The notes: a model not told the origin generated them from the letters alone. Positions 1 through 38,351 are shown, counted from the first letter of the stretch. The stretch: 64,000 bases of DNA from Closterium sp. Naga37s-1 (GCA_947471745.1 CANJKZ010000142.1:3464501-3528500); one strand, 5' to 3'. Numbers and translations: made by a program.

Positions 1-1706
1 AGAAGACGCGTGACAGTAGGACTGGCAGCACGAGCAAGGTCTGACGGCGGGTCAGCAACGTCAGGAAGAGAGGACGCAGGAGGAGGCGGCAGAGGGACAC
101 GCTGTGGAGCAGTGGAAGGACGAAGTGCCATCTGGTGCGTGCCTGGGAGAGCAGGAGGATGCTGACGCGGAACACGACGACCAGTGCGGACAGCGCGAAC
201 AGGCGACGCAGGACGAGACTCAGGTGACTCAGGACGAGACTCAGGCGACACAGGACGAGACTCAGGCTCACGACGCTCCGTAAGACCCCTAGTCGGCCCA
301 GAGTAAGGAGAAGGACCAGGCAGTGGAGAGGCTAGCTGTAACTGCGACTGCGACTGGACAGGCTGGGGACACAGTAACGGAGGAGTAGGACCAGTAGAAG
401 GCGGGAGACCAAGAACCTGCTGAAGGAGGGGAACGAAGTACGGCCGCGGCCGCGCAGCACCTCCTGAACCAGCAGAGACAGCACCTGTACCCCCAGCGCT
501 AGGGTCTCCAGCTCCAACTCCCGCAGCACCACCAGCTCCAGCACCAGCAGCACCTCTAGCAGGAACAGCTCCAAATCCTGCAGCACCACCAGCTCCAGCA
601 GCTCCAGTACCTCCAGTACGAGCACCTCCGGGACCAGCGGCTCCAGCACCTCCAGCAGCTCCAGCACCAGCAGTACCTCCAGCAGCTCCAACTCCAGCAG
701 CTACAGCACCTCCAGTATGAGCACCTCCGGGACCAGCGGCTCCAGCACCTCCAGCAGCTCCAGCACCAGCAGTACCTCCAGCAGCTCCAACTCCAGCAGC
801 TCCAGTACCTCCAGTACGAGCACCTCCGGGACTAGCGGCTCCAGCACCTCCAGCAACTCCAGCACCAGCAGTACCTCCAGCAGCTCCAGCTCCAGCACCA
901 GCAGTACCTCCAGCAGCTCCAGCTCCAGTAGCTCCAGTAACTCCAGTACGAGCACCTCCGGGACTAGCGGCTCCAGCACCTCCAGCAGTAGGCCCCCGAG
1001 CTCCAGCAGCACGGCTACAGCGCCGAGCGTACCACTCGCGCAGCTGCTGTGGAGAGAGGGACTCCCGCCGTGACAAGACACCCGGAGGACCTCCAGGCTT
1101 AGTACGCTCAGGCTCAGCACCCCCAGACTCCACACGCTCAGGCTCAGCACCCCCAGGCTCCGCACCCTCAGGCTCAGCATCCCCAGGCTCTGCACCCTCA
1201 GACTCAGCAACCCCAGGCTCAGCACCCCCAGGCCCCACACCCGCAGGCTCAGCACCCCTAGCAACACCAGAGTCGACAGCTACCTCGACAGGCTCGACAG
1301 GGTCTACCTGGGACACACCTGAGGGGGCAGGACCCTGAGGGGGGAGGGGGTCTACCGGAGGAGCACCTGGTGCTAGGAAGAGCGGCGGGGGGGGGAGAGG
1401 GGCAGTGCGGTAGGGAAAGAGACGGTAGTAAGATACCGACTCGTCAAACGTGACGTCCTGAGAGGACAGAACACGACGCGAGGTGGGGTGGTAAAACTGC
1501 CACCCAGGCGCGTCAAGGGGGAAGCCAAGGAAGACGCAGGGAACAGCACGGGAGGACAGCTTGTCCGCGGAAGAATCGCGGACAAAAGCTCGAGATCCCC
1601 AGACACGGAACACAGACGCATCGCCAACCTTCCCCGTCCACCGCAGAGTAGGTGTGGTCTCCGGCAAGGAGACACGAGGCTGAAGGTTGAGCTGATGCGC
1701 ATCGTA
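1..1706 (-). pseudogene. Copia-1 integrase C-terminus and IN-RT linker
   Basis: Minus-strand continuation of integrase beyond the TAG at 1707. The reading frame still encodes residues like YDAHQLNLQ and a GAG-pol C-terminal integrase stretch with FLGFP and VTFDESVSYY motifs seen in the sister elements. From about 1270 down to 480 it becomes a low-complexity linker of Glu/Pro/Gly repeats, then Gly-Ala-Thr repeats (units such as GAGAAGGTAG). The nucleotide sequence there is a tandem array of CCAGCAGCTC-type units. The open frames on both strands across 330-1270 (Ser/Thr-rich on plus, Leu/Val-rich on minus) are shadows of this repeat. Reverse transcriptase should lie just left of position 1. Confidence 0.7.
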
Positions 1707-2573
1707 CTAAACCGCGAACGGCCACAGAAAATGGGGAGCACCCGCATGGATCATGGACGTACGAGCGACGTCCATGACCATGCCAATGCGGTGCTCAGCA
1801 ATCCCATTTTGCTGTGGGGAGGCCGGAAGCGTGAACGTCTGGCGGATGCCCTCCGCACGACAGAAAGACCTCAGAAGGTCGGAGGAAAACTCACCACCTC
1901 TGTCTGAGTGCAGACGCAGAACAGGAAGGTCCGAGCCGAAACTCTCGCTGAGCTGGCGACGGGCAGCGCGGATCCAGTCGATCAACACCTCAGTGACCTC
2001 ACCCTTGCGGCGCAAGGGGAAGACTGTGGTGTAACGCGAGTAGTCGTCAACGACCAGCAGGAAGTAACGCTCGTGACCCTGTCCACGGACGCGGGCTGGG
2101 CCCCACACGTCCATGTGGAGAGTCTGCAGGGGAGCCTCTGTCGGAGGGAACTCGGAGGAGTGAGGAGCGGCGCGCTGCCGGCCCTCGACGCAAGGAACAC
2201 AGGTAGGGGCAGGCCCCGAAGGAAGGGGAGGGAGGGACCGGGGGAGACCAGAGACAAGGGTACGGGAGGCCATACCTCGAAGACGAGGCAGGGAGGGGTG
2301 ACCAAGGCGGTGGTGCCAAAGGAGAGTCTCGTGTGACAGAGGGCGACACGAGCAGGGGGCAGACGCCGGACTAGACCTGGACGCGGCAGCAAACACCTGA
2401 CCAGATGCGGCTACCTGACCAGACGCAGTAACCGGAGGAGACGCAGTAGTCATTGTGTACAGGCTCGACCCAGGCCGCCGGGTGAACGTGGCCAGGTGGC
2501 GGCCCGTCACACGCTGACCTCCAGGGGTGAACTGGTCAACCCACACGTCCTGGAGGTCAGCTCCACTCACCAA
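1707..2573 (-). pseudogene. Copia-1 GAG-pre-integrase and integrase core, truncated by TAG
   Basis: The 288-codon minus frame holds the HHCC zinc motif (HHRLGHPSLPRLRG, then CVPCVEGRQRAAPHSS) followed by the DDE core: D in HMDVWGP, D in LHSDRGGEF and E in QQNGIAEHRIG. In retroelements this protein inserts the cDNA into host chromosomes. The frame stops at TAG 1707-1709, exactly where the sister Copia-4 reads Arg (FLWPFAVRYAAHQLN); here the codon is CGN to TAG and the downstream frame continues correctly, so it is a nonsense mutation and not the natural end. The catalytic triad is otherwise complete. Confidence 0.88.
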
Positions 2574-2953
2574 CTTTGTAGAGAACGAGGGGAGGTGGAG
2601 TCCCGACAGTAAGCCCGACGGGGCCGCAGGACACGGTAGAACCGTGGAGGAGTGCGCAAGGACTAGGCCCCCAGAGGGGTCAGCCAGGGAGACTGCAACT
2701 GGCCGACTGAGCGGCGTGAGTGTGGTGCTGTCGCGAAGAAGGAGCGCGAAGCACCTGAGTCAAGTGTGAAGGTGTGCAAGGCCTCAGTAGGTGCAGTACC
2801 AGAGAGAGCAGACTCACCAGCACCTAGAGCAGCACACTCACTAGCACATGGAGCAGCAGACTCACTAGCACCTAGAGCAGCAGCCTCAATGCCCGGGTCG
2901 GGCGGAACACACAGGTAACAGTCACCCTCAGCACTATCAGTCATAGCATACAT
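2574..2953 (-). pseudogene. Copia-1 aspartic protease (retropepsin), frameshifted
   Basis: Minus frame with a Ser/Ala/Gly/Cys-rich lead-in and then the protease active-site motif LDSGAS at about 2770-2785. Right after the following FF the frame slips: the expected residues (as in Copia-4, CFFRDCTTVTPL) continue in another frame, and the original frame ends in missense residues at 2663. The second part, with LPCPA and LVSGADLQDVWV, rejoins the integrase frame near 2573. In an active element the protease cleaves the gag-pol polyprotein. This copy cannot do so without the frame being restored. Confidence 0.8.
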
Positions 2954-3029
2954 GGCAGCAAGGATAGCATCGAAATCAAGATCAAAGATAGCAACATTCT
3001 GCTTAAGCAGATCACCCCAGCGAGGGAGC

Positions 3030-4289
3030 TCAACAGCCGTCAGGAAACTGGGCGCGCCAGGCGTCAGTCAGGCGACCGAAGCAGCGCTGCGAAGTGTGGG
3101 GCAGTCTGCACGTCTCCCCACGGCGCCCGCCGGTGCGAAGAACGTAAGTACAGGGACCAGCACCCCCAGACCTCCCACGCCCAGCGTACCACTCACGAAG
3201 CTGCTGGGGCGACGGGGTCTCACGGGAACGCGGCTGCTGCTGGCGCTGGCTACCGCCAAAGCCTCCACGCTGCGCGGCTCCACCTCGACCAGCACCACCG
3301 CCGCCGCCACCTCCACCGCCGCTGCCGCTGCCTCCACCGCCGCTGCCGCTGCCTCCACCGCCGCTGCCGCTGCCTCCACCACCCCCACCGCCGCCACCGA
3401 CGCCCCCACTCCCGCCACCACCCCCACCTCCACCGCCACCCCCTCCGCCTCCTCCACCACCTCCACCGCCGCCCCCACCGTCCCCTCCACCACCCTTGCC
3501 CCCCTTGCCCTTGCCGTAGCGGCGCCTCCCACTAGGGGCAGACGCAGCCCCGACCTCCTCAGTGCCAACGAGGTCGACAGCAGCAGCAGAAGCAACAGAG
3601 GGGAGAAGGGGGACGGGGGAACACCCCTCAAAGAAAGGGGCGCGAGGGTCGCCGCGAGAAGCACCTACAGCAACGATACTCTTCTCAGCTGCAGTGAGGC
3701 GCTCCTCTAGCAGGTCGACGGTGAGCTCAGTGGGGCAAAGGGAGAGAAAGTGGTCCCTGACTGAAGAAAAGGAGTCAGGGAGACGGGTGACTAGGTAGTA
3801 GAGGGTGATGTACATGGGGGGGGGGGGGTTCTTGGCACAGAACTCAGTGGGAAGCGCAGCGCGGTAGCGGGCGTCACTAGTGCGGAGGTGAGTAATGAGG
3901 TCAGCGACTGTGGCAAAGGCGGCTAGGTCAGGGAACAGGTACGGCAGCATGAGGCGGCTGAGGGCAGCAGTGGCAGGGGAGGATTAGCGCGCTACTACAG
4001 CGTCGTACAAAGAATGAGCAGTCTTGTGCTGGCCAAAGTGCGCGCGCCCAGAAGACGGCAGGTGACTACGAACAGCAAGGCGAGCAACCGCGTCACGAGT
4101 AGTCCACTGCGAGCGAACTGTACTGTCAGCAGTGGCAGCAGGTGCAGGAGAGACACCGGACGTGTGATCGAAAAGGGAGACTCCGTCCTTAGAGTCGCAC
4201 TGAAGAAAGAGCTGTAGGTCGTCTACCCAAACGTCATAGTCAACCGCACGACCCTCAGCATCAAAGGTAAGAACATTAGGGCTAGCCAT
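3030..4289 (-). pseudogene. Copia-1 gag, interrupted by TAA and a frameshift
   Basis: Gag starts at the ATG at 4287-4289 (MASPNVLTFDAEGRAVDYDV) and reads to a TAA at 3984-3986, where sister elements have Tyr in VVARYSSP. The same frame resumes and runs to 3030 through MLPYLFPDLAAF and PMYITLYYLVTRLP, a Lys/Gly-rich basic stretch, a long poly-Gly run (3300-3500) and an atypical zinc knuckle (C-x13-C-x3-H-x4-C, near 3090-3160). After FPD an extra G shifts the frame into a premature TGA; without it the frame reads on to AVELPRWGDLLKQNV. Structural capsid protein of a virus-like particle in active relatives. Confidence 0.85.
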
Positions 4290-5110
4290 GGCGGCAGTAG
4301 CAGCAGTAGCAGCAGTAGCAGCAGTAGCAGCAGAAGCAGCAGTAGCAGCAGGAGCAGCGTGGGCAGGGCAGTGCGGCTCAGTAGGGCGGCGCGGCTCGGT
4401 AGGGCGGCGCGGCACGGCTGGGCGGCGCGGCTTGGTAGGGCGGCGCGGCTCGGCTGGGCGGCGCGGCTCGGCTGGGCGGCGTGGCTCGGCTGGGCGGTGC
4501 GGCTCGGCTGGGCGGCGCGGGTGCTTACCAGGGGCGGGTGCAGGGCAGGGCCGCAGCTGGCGGGTAGGTCAGGGCCGCGACTGGGGCGGCTGTAGGGCAG
4601 GGCCGCGACTGGGGCGACGGCAGAGCAGGGCCGCGACAGGGCGGCAGCAGGGCAGGGCCGCGACTGGGCGGCGGTAGAGCAGGGCTGCGACGAGCGGCTG
4701 AGGGCAGGGCCGCGACGGGTGGCGGCAGGGCAGAGGCCGCGACGGGCGGCGAGGTCAGGGCCGCGACGAGGGGCGGCAGGGCAGGGCCGCGACGGGCGGC
4801 TAGGTCAGGCCGCGACGGGCGGCAAGGCAGGGCCGCGGGTGGCGGCAGGGCAGGGCCTCGACGAGGCGGCGAGGTCAGGGCCGCGACAAGGCGGCGACAG
4901 GGCAGGGCCGCGACGGGCGGCTAGGTCAGGGCCGCGACGGGCCGTTAGGGCAGGGCCGCTAAGGGCCGAGAAGGCAGGGCCGCGACAGGCGGCACTAGGG
5001 CAGGGCGCGCGACGGCGCAGGTGAGGCAGGCGCGAGGCGCGCTTCGGGCAGGGCAGGAAAAAAAAGTTTAATCGTGGTGGGCCCTAAAAAAAACGTTCCC
5101 ACTAGGGAAC
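4290..5110 (-). repeat. Copia-1 untranslated leader with GC-rich tandem repeats
   Basis: Between primer site and gag ATG there is 0.8 kb without credible coding. It contains (GCAGTA)n at 4293-4345, about ten 15-bp units of the type GGCGGCGCGGCTCGG at 4376-4520 and degenerate units of GGGCAGGGCCGCGAC to 5000. Long plus-strand Arg/Gly/Ala ORFs here are repeat artefacts. Confidence 0.8.
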
Positions 5111-5124
5111 CTGCTCTGAAACCA
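5111..5124 (-). promoter_or_regulatory. Copia-1 primer-binding site
   Basis: Minus-strand TGGTTTCAGAGCAG immediately downstream of the LTR end. It is one base off the canonical plant copia site TGGTATCAGAGC, complementary to the 3' end of initiator tRNA-Met, which primes minus-strand cDNA. Confidence 0.85.
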
Positions 5125-5255
5125 TGTCAGAAATGTGAAGGAAAGAGTGATTGAATTAGCAAGCAGGTGGGTACAAGTAGGAAAACCTAAAAGTGTTGTA
5201 CCCCATATTGACTACCCACTGCAGCCTACACAGACTATGACATATAAGTTTGACA
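5125..5255 (-). repeat. Copia-1 5' LTR (131 bp)
   Basis: Begins TGTCA and ends TGACA on the minus strand, giving 5-bp inverted termini. It is followed directly by the primer site and preceded by Copia-2 gag sequence. The size matches the other short LTRs in this window (128-161 bp). The base quintet next to it (CAGTA on plus, 5256-5260) is the candidate target-site duplication; the partner is off the left edge. Confidence 0.85.
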
Positions 5256-5765
5256 CAGTACTGGTCTCGGCCTCAAGGAGATGCTTCTCCAGCAAGGCAA
5301 GCGTGATCTCAGTGGGGTCAAGAGCAAGGAAGTGATCCTTAACGGCGTGGAGGGAGTCAGAGAGGCGAGTAAAGAGGTAGTATAGAGTGATGTACATCGG
5401 GGGCTGGTTCGCAGTCAGAAAGGCCGGCTTGAGAGCGGCGCGGTAGCGAGCGTCACTAGAGCAAAGGTGGGTCACGAGGTCAGCGACAGTGTGGAAATCC
5501 GACAGCTCAAGAAAGAGGTACGGCAACATGATACGGCCTAGGGCAGCAGTAGAGGGGGGGGAGGAGTAGCGAGCGACTACGGCGTCATAGAGTTCCTTCG
5601 CCGTCTTAAGCTGGCCAAAATGGACCCGTTCGTCTAGCGGGGGGGCATTGCGGACAAAAAGGCGGGCGGCAGCTTCGCGCGTGAGCCAGTGAGTACGAAG
5701 AGCACGCTCAGCTGACTCCTCGGGTAAGGACATTAAGGGTAGCCATAGTGGGCAGTAGCAGCAGC
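5256..5765 (-). pseudogene. Copia-2 gag fragment
   Basis: The minus frame holds LTREAAARLFVRNAPP, HFGQLKTAKELYDAVVARYS, MLPYLFLELSDFHTVADLV, PMYITLYYLFTRLSDS and TLALLEKHLLEAET, the conserved gag blocks of this retroelement group. The probable ATG near 5745 (MATLNV) is followed after a few codons by a frame change. Compared with Copia-1 gag about 45 codons of the N-terminal region are missing, so there is an internal deletion near 5725. The 3' end is cut by the Copia-1 LTR, whose bases supply a false tail of about 14 residues. Confidence 0.8.
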
Positions 5766-5766
5766 A

Positions 5767-5811
<45 letters not shown>

Positions 5812-5816
5812 TGCGG
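5760..5816 (-). repeat. (CAG)n trinucleotide run in Copia-2 leader
   Basis: Nearly pure CAG run at 5760-5810 within the leader; the surrounding 5817-6070 is GC-rich with repeated GGGCAG and GCGAGC words. No coding supported. Confidence 0.75.
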
Positions 5817-6074
5817 GCAGCGGGCGCAGCGTGCAGGCAGCGAGCGCAGCGTGCGGGCAGGGCGCGTGGCGAGCTCAGGCAGCGAGCGTGCAGGCAGTGC
5901 GAGCAGGGCGCGAGCAGGGCAGCGTGCGTTTCGCGCGCTGGGCAGCAAGCGGGGAGCGCGTGGGGTAGCGCAGGCAGGGCAACGTGAGGGACGCTGTTCG
6001 GGCAGGGCAGGTCGGGCAGTTCGGGCAGTTCGAAACTAGCGGTGGGCCCTAACGGAGCGGTCCTACGGATTGAC

Positions 6075-6089
6075 CTTCTCTGAATACCA
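6075..6089 (-). promoter_or_regulatory. Copia-2 primer-binding site
   Basis: Minus-strand TGGTATTCAGAGAAG, adjacent to the LTR end; a slightly altered version of the initiator tRNA-Met site. Confidence 0.8.
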
Positions 6090-6222
6090 TGTCAGAAATA
6101 ATGTGCAGGAATGAATGACTAGAAGCATGAGATGAGTACAAGTACTAGGTCTAACCCTAAAGTGTTATACTCAGTAGAGGCTACCCCACTACAGCCTACA
6201 GATATACAAACACAGTTTGACA
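6090..6222 (-). repeat. Copia-2 5' LTR (133 bp)
   Basis: Begins TGTCA and ends TGACA on the minus strand, about the same length as the Copia-1 LTR and sharing blocks such as the AGTGTTAT/AGTGTTGT and ACTACAGCCTACA-type regions. Flanked at 6223 by host DNA. Confidence 0.85.
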
Positions 6223-6525
6223 GGGAGAATGAAACGACCTAGCTAGCCATGAACAAAGGGGTACATTCCCTTATTACAGCAAAATCCAACCGTGCGACTC
6301 CAGACGGTTACGAAATGTTCCAGCAAAATGCTCGCCACTGCTGCTGCCTGATGCTGTCATCCCTGAAGGTCCAGATGCTTCGTAACCGTACGCGACTCTT
6401 CGCGTCATTCCGCCTCTTCGTCTTCGTACTCCTTACTGTGTGACTCGCTTGCTACTGCCAGGAGTGCACAGTGCCTTTTCACCATTTACTATTCGTAACA
6501 CACCTCAGCCTCTTTACTTCAAACG
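6223..6525. other. Host flank / 3' region of the mosaic gene
   Basis: 303 bp between the Copia-2 LTR and the stop codon of the mosaic gene (6526). No convincing ORF. Probably 3' UTR of the minus-strand gene; I see no unambiguous polyadenylation signal. Confidence 0.5.
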
Positions 6526-34153
<27,628 letters not shown>

Positions 34154-34419
34154 AGCTGCGCACGCCCGTTTAATTCGCAGCGCTGCGAATCTTTCTGCAC
34201 GTACGACGGCGAGGGATGGACGGACGACAGTTAGGCGATAAATTCACGTCATGTCAACGAGCGACACACGACTTCCGGGGCAGCCGTGCAGTCGGTACGA
34301 GAACCCAACACACGCACATCGACAGCATATCGCAGCTTCTCGATGAAATCAAATCCCTCAAAAATCAATGTATTGTAATACTATCTCGCTAATACCTCAC
34401 CTCATGCCTCAACCGCGTT

Positions 34420-34459
34420 GTTTCAGCGTGAGAAGCGGGCCACGCTGACACGCTGAAAC
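34420..34459. repeat. Inverted repeat GTTTCAGCGTG / CACGCTGAAAC
   Basis: Perfect 11-bp arms at 34420-34430 and 34449-34459 with an 18-bp loop that itself contains CACGCTGA. Possible hairpin or element remnant. Confidence 0.65.
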
Positions 34460-34724
34460 GGCTAAGCTGGAGTAAGACTATACGCACTGTGCTGTCTAGT
34501 ACTACAGTACTCCGTACATTCTTCTACTGTTCTGCAGCACAGAGGTTGCTTGCGTGCCTGGCAGGTCAAGCCTGCATCTCTCCAGGGCAACAGGTGCAAC
34601 CGTTCCAAGTTCTTCATAAAAGACGTGACCGTAGCGCTACCCTCGTAAACAGTTGCTGACTGTGGTGGTACAACCAGCCAGGAGTGAACAATAGAATTTG
34701 CCACAGACATGATGCAATATCTCG

Positions 34725-34734
34725 TTTATATATA
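34725..34734 (-). promoter_or_regulatory. TATA-box-like element
   Basis: Minus-strand TATATATAAA, the strongest TATA match upstream of the mosaic gene. A transcription start about 30 bp downstream (near 34700) would give a long 5' UTR or an untranslated first exon. Inference only. Confidence 0.35.
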
Positions 34735-34999
34735 CTTTTGGGAAAGCATACAATTAATGCTCTTGCAAGACACAAACGGTTTGGCCACAATGCTCCTAAA
34801 TCAAGCAAGTGCGATTCAGGGGCAAAACGTAGCTAGAGAAATGAATGAAAGAGGGCGAAATAATCGGGGTGGTAAAGGAGGGGAGTGAATGTGCGACGGA
34901 ATTATTGTAAAAAAAACGAGAGCACAATATGGAAACGCACCACGGCAAAAGATCTACCGCCTATCACCGGCCGGACCGAGCCTCTACACATGCATATCC

Positions 35000-35141
35000 T
35001 GTCAAAACATATACTTCTCTTCATTTCACTCTAGGTTGTGTAGGGTTTATTCCTTAGAGGGTACAACCCAAATTCCCTCGATAGTCTTGTACCCCTCCCC
35101 CTTACCTAATCGACATTCTCACCTAGCTAGTGATTCTAACA
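35000..35141 (+). repeat. Copia-4 5' LTR (142 bp)
   Basis: TGTCAAAACATATAC to GATTCTAACA; followed by the primer site TGGTATTAAGAGC at 35142-35154 (tRNA-Met type). Confidence 0.92.
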
Positions 35142-36605
35142 TGGTATTAAGAGCAAAAAGCTCCTTAGGACCGAATTTTTAAAAGGGCCCACCACTACTA
35201 TTTCGATCTACTGCCCGAGTCGCGCCCCTAGGAGAAAAGCGAAATGCGAAAACGTGCCCTAGGCGAAACGGTTCATTTTTCTGCCCTAGGCGCGATTTTT
35301 CTGCCTAGTCACGTGCGACCCCCCCCCTGACCGCGCCCTAGCTGCCCCGTACGCCACTCGCGCGGCCCGTCAGCCCCTACGCCCGGTCCCCCCCTCGTTC
35401 CTGCTGCTACGCGCGCCACTCACGCTACCCGCCAGCCCCTAGCGCGCACCTGCTGCGTGCCCCTTGTAGAGCTGCCCCGCGCGCACCTGTTGCGCGCCCC
35501 TGGTTTGCACGCCCACAGCCAACGCGCGCCTACTGCTACTACGCGCCGCCCAGCCCGAGCTGTCCCTGCTGCTGCTACTGACGCTACTGCTGCTACAGCT
35601 AGCACTACTCACTGCTGCTGCTACTGAAGCTAGTGCTGCTACAGCTAGTGCTACTCCTGCTGCTGCTACTACGGCACTTGCTACAGCTGCTACTGACGCT
35701 ACTGCTGCTACAGCTAGCGCTACTCACTGCTGCTGCTACTGAAGCTCCTGCTGTTACAGCTAGTGCTACTGCTGCTGCTGCTAGTACGGCACTTGCTACT
35801 GCTGCTACTGACGCTACTGCTGCTACAGCTAGCGCTACTCATTGCTGCTGCTACTGAAGCTAGTGCTGCTACAGCTAGTGCTACCCCTGCTGCTGCTACT
35901 ACGGCACTTGCTACAGCTGCTACTGACGCTACTGCTGCTACAGCTAGCGCTACTCACTGCTGCTGCTACTGAAGCTCCTGCTGCTACAGCTAGTGCTACT
36001 GCTGCTGCTGCTAGTACGGCACTTGCTACTGCTGCTGCTGCTTCGCTGCTGCGCCTGAACTGCTGCTGCAGTGCTGCTGCCGCCTGCACTGCCCTGCTAC
36101 TGCTGCTGCTACTTGCTGCAGCTGCTCCTCCTTGCTGCTGCTACTTGCTGCAGCTGCTCCTCCTTGCTGCTGCTACTTGTTGCAGCTGCTCCTCCTTGCT
36201 ACTGCTGCTGCTACTTGCTGCAGCTGCTCCTCCTTGCTGCTGCTGCTGCTGCTACTTGCCGCTGCTGCTCCGCCACTGAGCCCGAACCGCGCCGCCCTGT
36301 CCGAGCCGCGCCGCCCAACCTGGGCTGCACCTACTGCTGCTACAGCTAGTGCTACTCGGTCTACTGCTGCTGCTGCTGCTGCTGCCCGAGCCGCCCTGCT
36401 ACTGCTGCTGCTGGAGGGAGTACTGCTGGGAGTGGTGGAGGTGCGGCCTCCCAGCCCCACCGAACCGCCCTGCTGCTGTTACTACTGCTGCTGCTGCTAC
36501 TTGTGCTACTGGGAGTGGAGGAGGTGCTGCTGGGAGTGCAGGAGGTGCTGCTGGCGCTGTAGGAGTTGGAGGTGCTGGAACTACTCCTGACAGTCACTGT
36601 CTGTC
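35142..36605 (+). repeat. Copia-4 leader: GCTACTGCTGCT repeats in place of gag
   Basis: From 35560 to 36260 a tandem array with a period near 115 bp, made of GCTGCTGCTACT words (encoding Ala/Thr or Leu/Leu according to frame). No gag motif such as VVARYS or LYYLVTRL occurs, so gag has been lost. 35142-35555 is GC-rich single-copy leader. Confidence 0.75.
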
Positions 36606-38351
36606 ATGGCCACTTCCGCGGCAGTTGCTGCGGCCAGGGGTGGACAGCAGCAGGCACTGCTTCTCCCGGACGACCCCACCCCTCGGCAGCTTCGTGAGTG
36701 GGTTATTCAGCGAGGTCGTCCTGGTGGTGGAGGTTATCGTTCTGTTAGGACCGCTGCTCCAGGTGTTAGCGAGTCTGCTGCCACTCCAGGTGCTAGTGAG
36801 TCTGCTGCCGCTCCAGGTGCTAGTGAGTATGCTGCAGCTCTAGGTGCCCGTGAGTCTACCGACGCTCTAGGTGCTAGTGCGTCTACTACCACAGGTCCTG
36901 CCTCAGCTGAGGTCTTGCACGCTTTCACGCTTGACTCAGGCGCGTCACGTTGCTTCTTCCGTGATTGCACCACAGTCACACCACTCATAGCACCTGTCCT
37001 AGTCTCACTGGCTGACCCCTCTGGGGGCCCAGTGGTTGCGAGAGCCTCCACGGTCCTCCCTTGTCCAGCAGTCCCCTCCGGCTCTTTGTTAGGTCTCCAC
37101 CTCCCCACGTTCTCGACGAACTTGGTGAGCAACGCTGCCATTCAGGATGTCTGGGTTGATACCTTTATTCCTGGAGGGCAGCGTGTGGCGATCTGTACGT
37201 GCTCCCGGACTGGCCGTCACCTGGCTACGTTCACTCGACAGCCTGGGTCTAGTCTGTACACACTGACCACTGCGTCTGCACAGGTGGCTGAGTCAGGTCA
37301 GGTAGCTGCGTCGAGTCGAGCGTCTGAGTCAGGGCAGTTAGCTGCGTCTTGCTCGTGTAGAGTACTCACGCACGAGACTCAGCGCTGGCACCACCGTCTT
37401 GGTCACCCCTCCCTGCAGCGCCTGCGCGGCATGCACTCCCGGCTCCTGGTCACTGGCCTCCCTGAGACCATGCCCCCCCTCCCGCGCTCACTTGCGCCGC
37501 CGTGCCTTCCTTGCGTCGAGGGGCGGCAGCGCGCCGCTCCTCATTCCTCCGAGTTTCCTCCGACCACTGCTCCTCTGCAGACTCTCCACCTGGACGTGTG
37601 GGGCCCGGCCCCCGTCGGTGTTACGGACCAGGAGCGCTACTTCCTGCTGGTTGTTGACGACTACACACGCTACACCACAGTCTTCCCCTTGCGTCGCAAG
37701 GCGGACGTCAGCGGTGTTTTGATCCCCTGGATCCGTGCTACTCGTCTCCAGCTACACGAGCGCTTTCAGCAGGACTTCCCAGTCCTGCGTCTGCACTCTG
37801 ACAGGGGTGGTGAGTTCTCTTCTGGCGTCCTTGAGACGTTCTGCCAGGATGAGGGCATCGCCCAGTCGTTCACGCTTCCGGCCTCTCCGCAGCAAAATGG
37901 GATCGCTGAGCGTCGCATTGGCCTGATCATGGAGGTTGCTCGTACCTCCATGATCCATGCGGCTGCTCCCCATTTCCTGTGGCCGTTTGCGGTCCGATAC
38001 GCCGCGCATCAGCTCAACCTCTGGCGCCGTGTCTCTGCTCCAGAGACCTCGCCCACACTTCGTTGGACGGGACAGCCTGGTGATGTGTCGTCGTTTCGGG
38101 TCTGGGGCGCGCTCTCCCTTATTCGCGATACCAAAGCGAGCAAGCTCTCTCCTCGCACTCTCCGCTGTGTCTTCCTGGGCTTCCCCACCGACGCTCCACC
38201 CTGGCAGGTCTACCACCCTGCCTCGCGTCGTGTTCTGTCCTCTCAGGACGTCACCTTCGACGAGTCGGTCTGTTACTACCGACTTCACCCGCACGCGTCC
38301 CACCCGGTCCCCCTTGCACCCCTCTTCCTGGTACCAGTCCCCCCCCGGTAG
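36606..38351 (+). pseudogene. Copia-4 protease and integrase (581 codons)
   Basis: Reads RQLREWVIQRGRPGGGGYRS (the residue of the knuckle region, its Cys/His lost), repeated GASESAA units, the protease motif LDSGASRCFFRDCTTVTPL, the HHCC domain (WHHRLGHPSLQR ... CLPCVEGRQRAAPHSS) and the complete integrase triad: HLDVWGP, LHSDRGGEF and NGIAERRIG. The frame ends at TAG 38349-38351 in a C-rich run (CCCCCCCCGG), where an indel shifts it from the downstream frame. Confidence 0.88.

Larger units (their letters stand above)
1..5255 (-). mobile_element. Copia-1: Ty1/copia LTR retrotransposon, left part cut by window edge
   Basis: Read on the minus strand the order is LTR (5125-5255), tRNA-Met primer site, repeat-rich leader, gag, aspartic protease, GAG-pre-integrase and integrase, then a Gly/Ala/Pro-rich linker running off the left edge before reverse transcriptase. 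The order protease-integrase-RT defines Ty1/copia. The coding region is dead: gag has an in-frame TAA (3984-3986) and a 1-base frameshift near 3042, the protease shifts frame near 2740, and integrase ends at a TAG (1707-1709). It is inserted in the gag of Copia-2, because the Copia-2 gag frame runs straight into the Copia-1 LTR at 5255. The 3' LTR and second target-site copy are outside the window. Confidence 0.9.
5256..6222 (-). mobile_element. Copia-2: host element split by Copia-1
   Basis: Minus-strand remnant made of a 5' LTR (6090-6222), primer site, CAG-rich leader and the first part of gag. The rest should lie left of Copia-1, outside the window. Gag, LTR and leader organisation are those of the Copia-1 family, but the sequences differ, so it is a related family and not a duplicate. 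Confidence 0.85.
34154..34994. other. Upstream region of the mosaic gene
   Basis: No supported gene. It should contain promoter and 5' UTR of the minus-strand mosaic gene. Short ORFs at 34462-34710 and nearby show no recognisable domain. Confidence 0.5.

Noticed and set aside
717..1073. Ser/Thr-rich 118-aa ORF on plus strand
   Set aside because: Shadow of the Gly-Ala repeat linker of Copia-1 on the minus strand.
4288..5024. Arg/Gly/Ala-rich ORFs
   Set aside because: Artefacts of GC-rich tandem repeats in the Copia-1 leader.
34462..34710. 82-aa minus ORF near the TATA-like box
   Set aside because: No recognisable domain, no splice link to the mosaic gene that I could support, and the ATG lies too close to the TATA-like box.
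35633..36279. Leu-rich ORFs that resemble membrane proteins
   Set aside because: Poly-Leu comes from GCTGCT/CTGCTA repeats in the Copia-4 leader.
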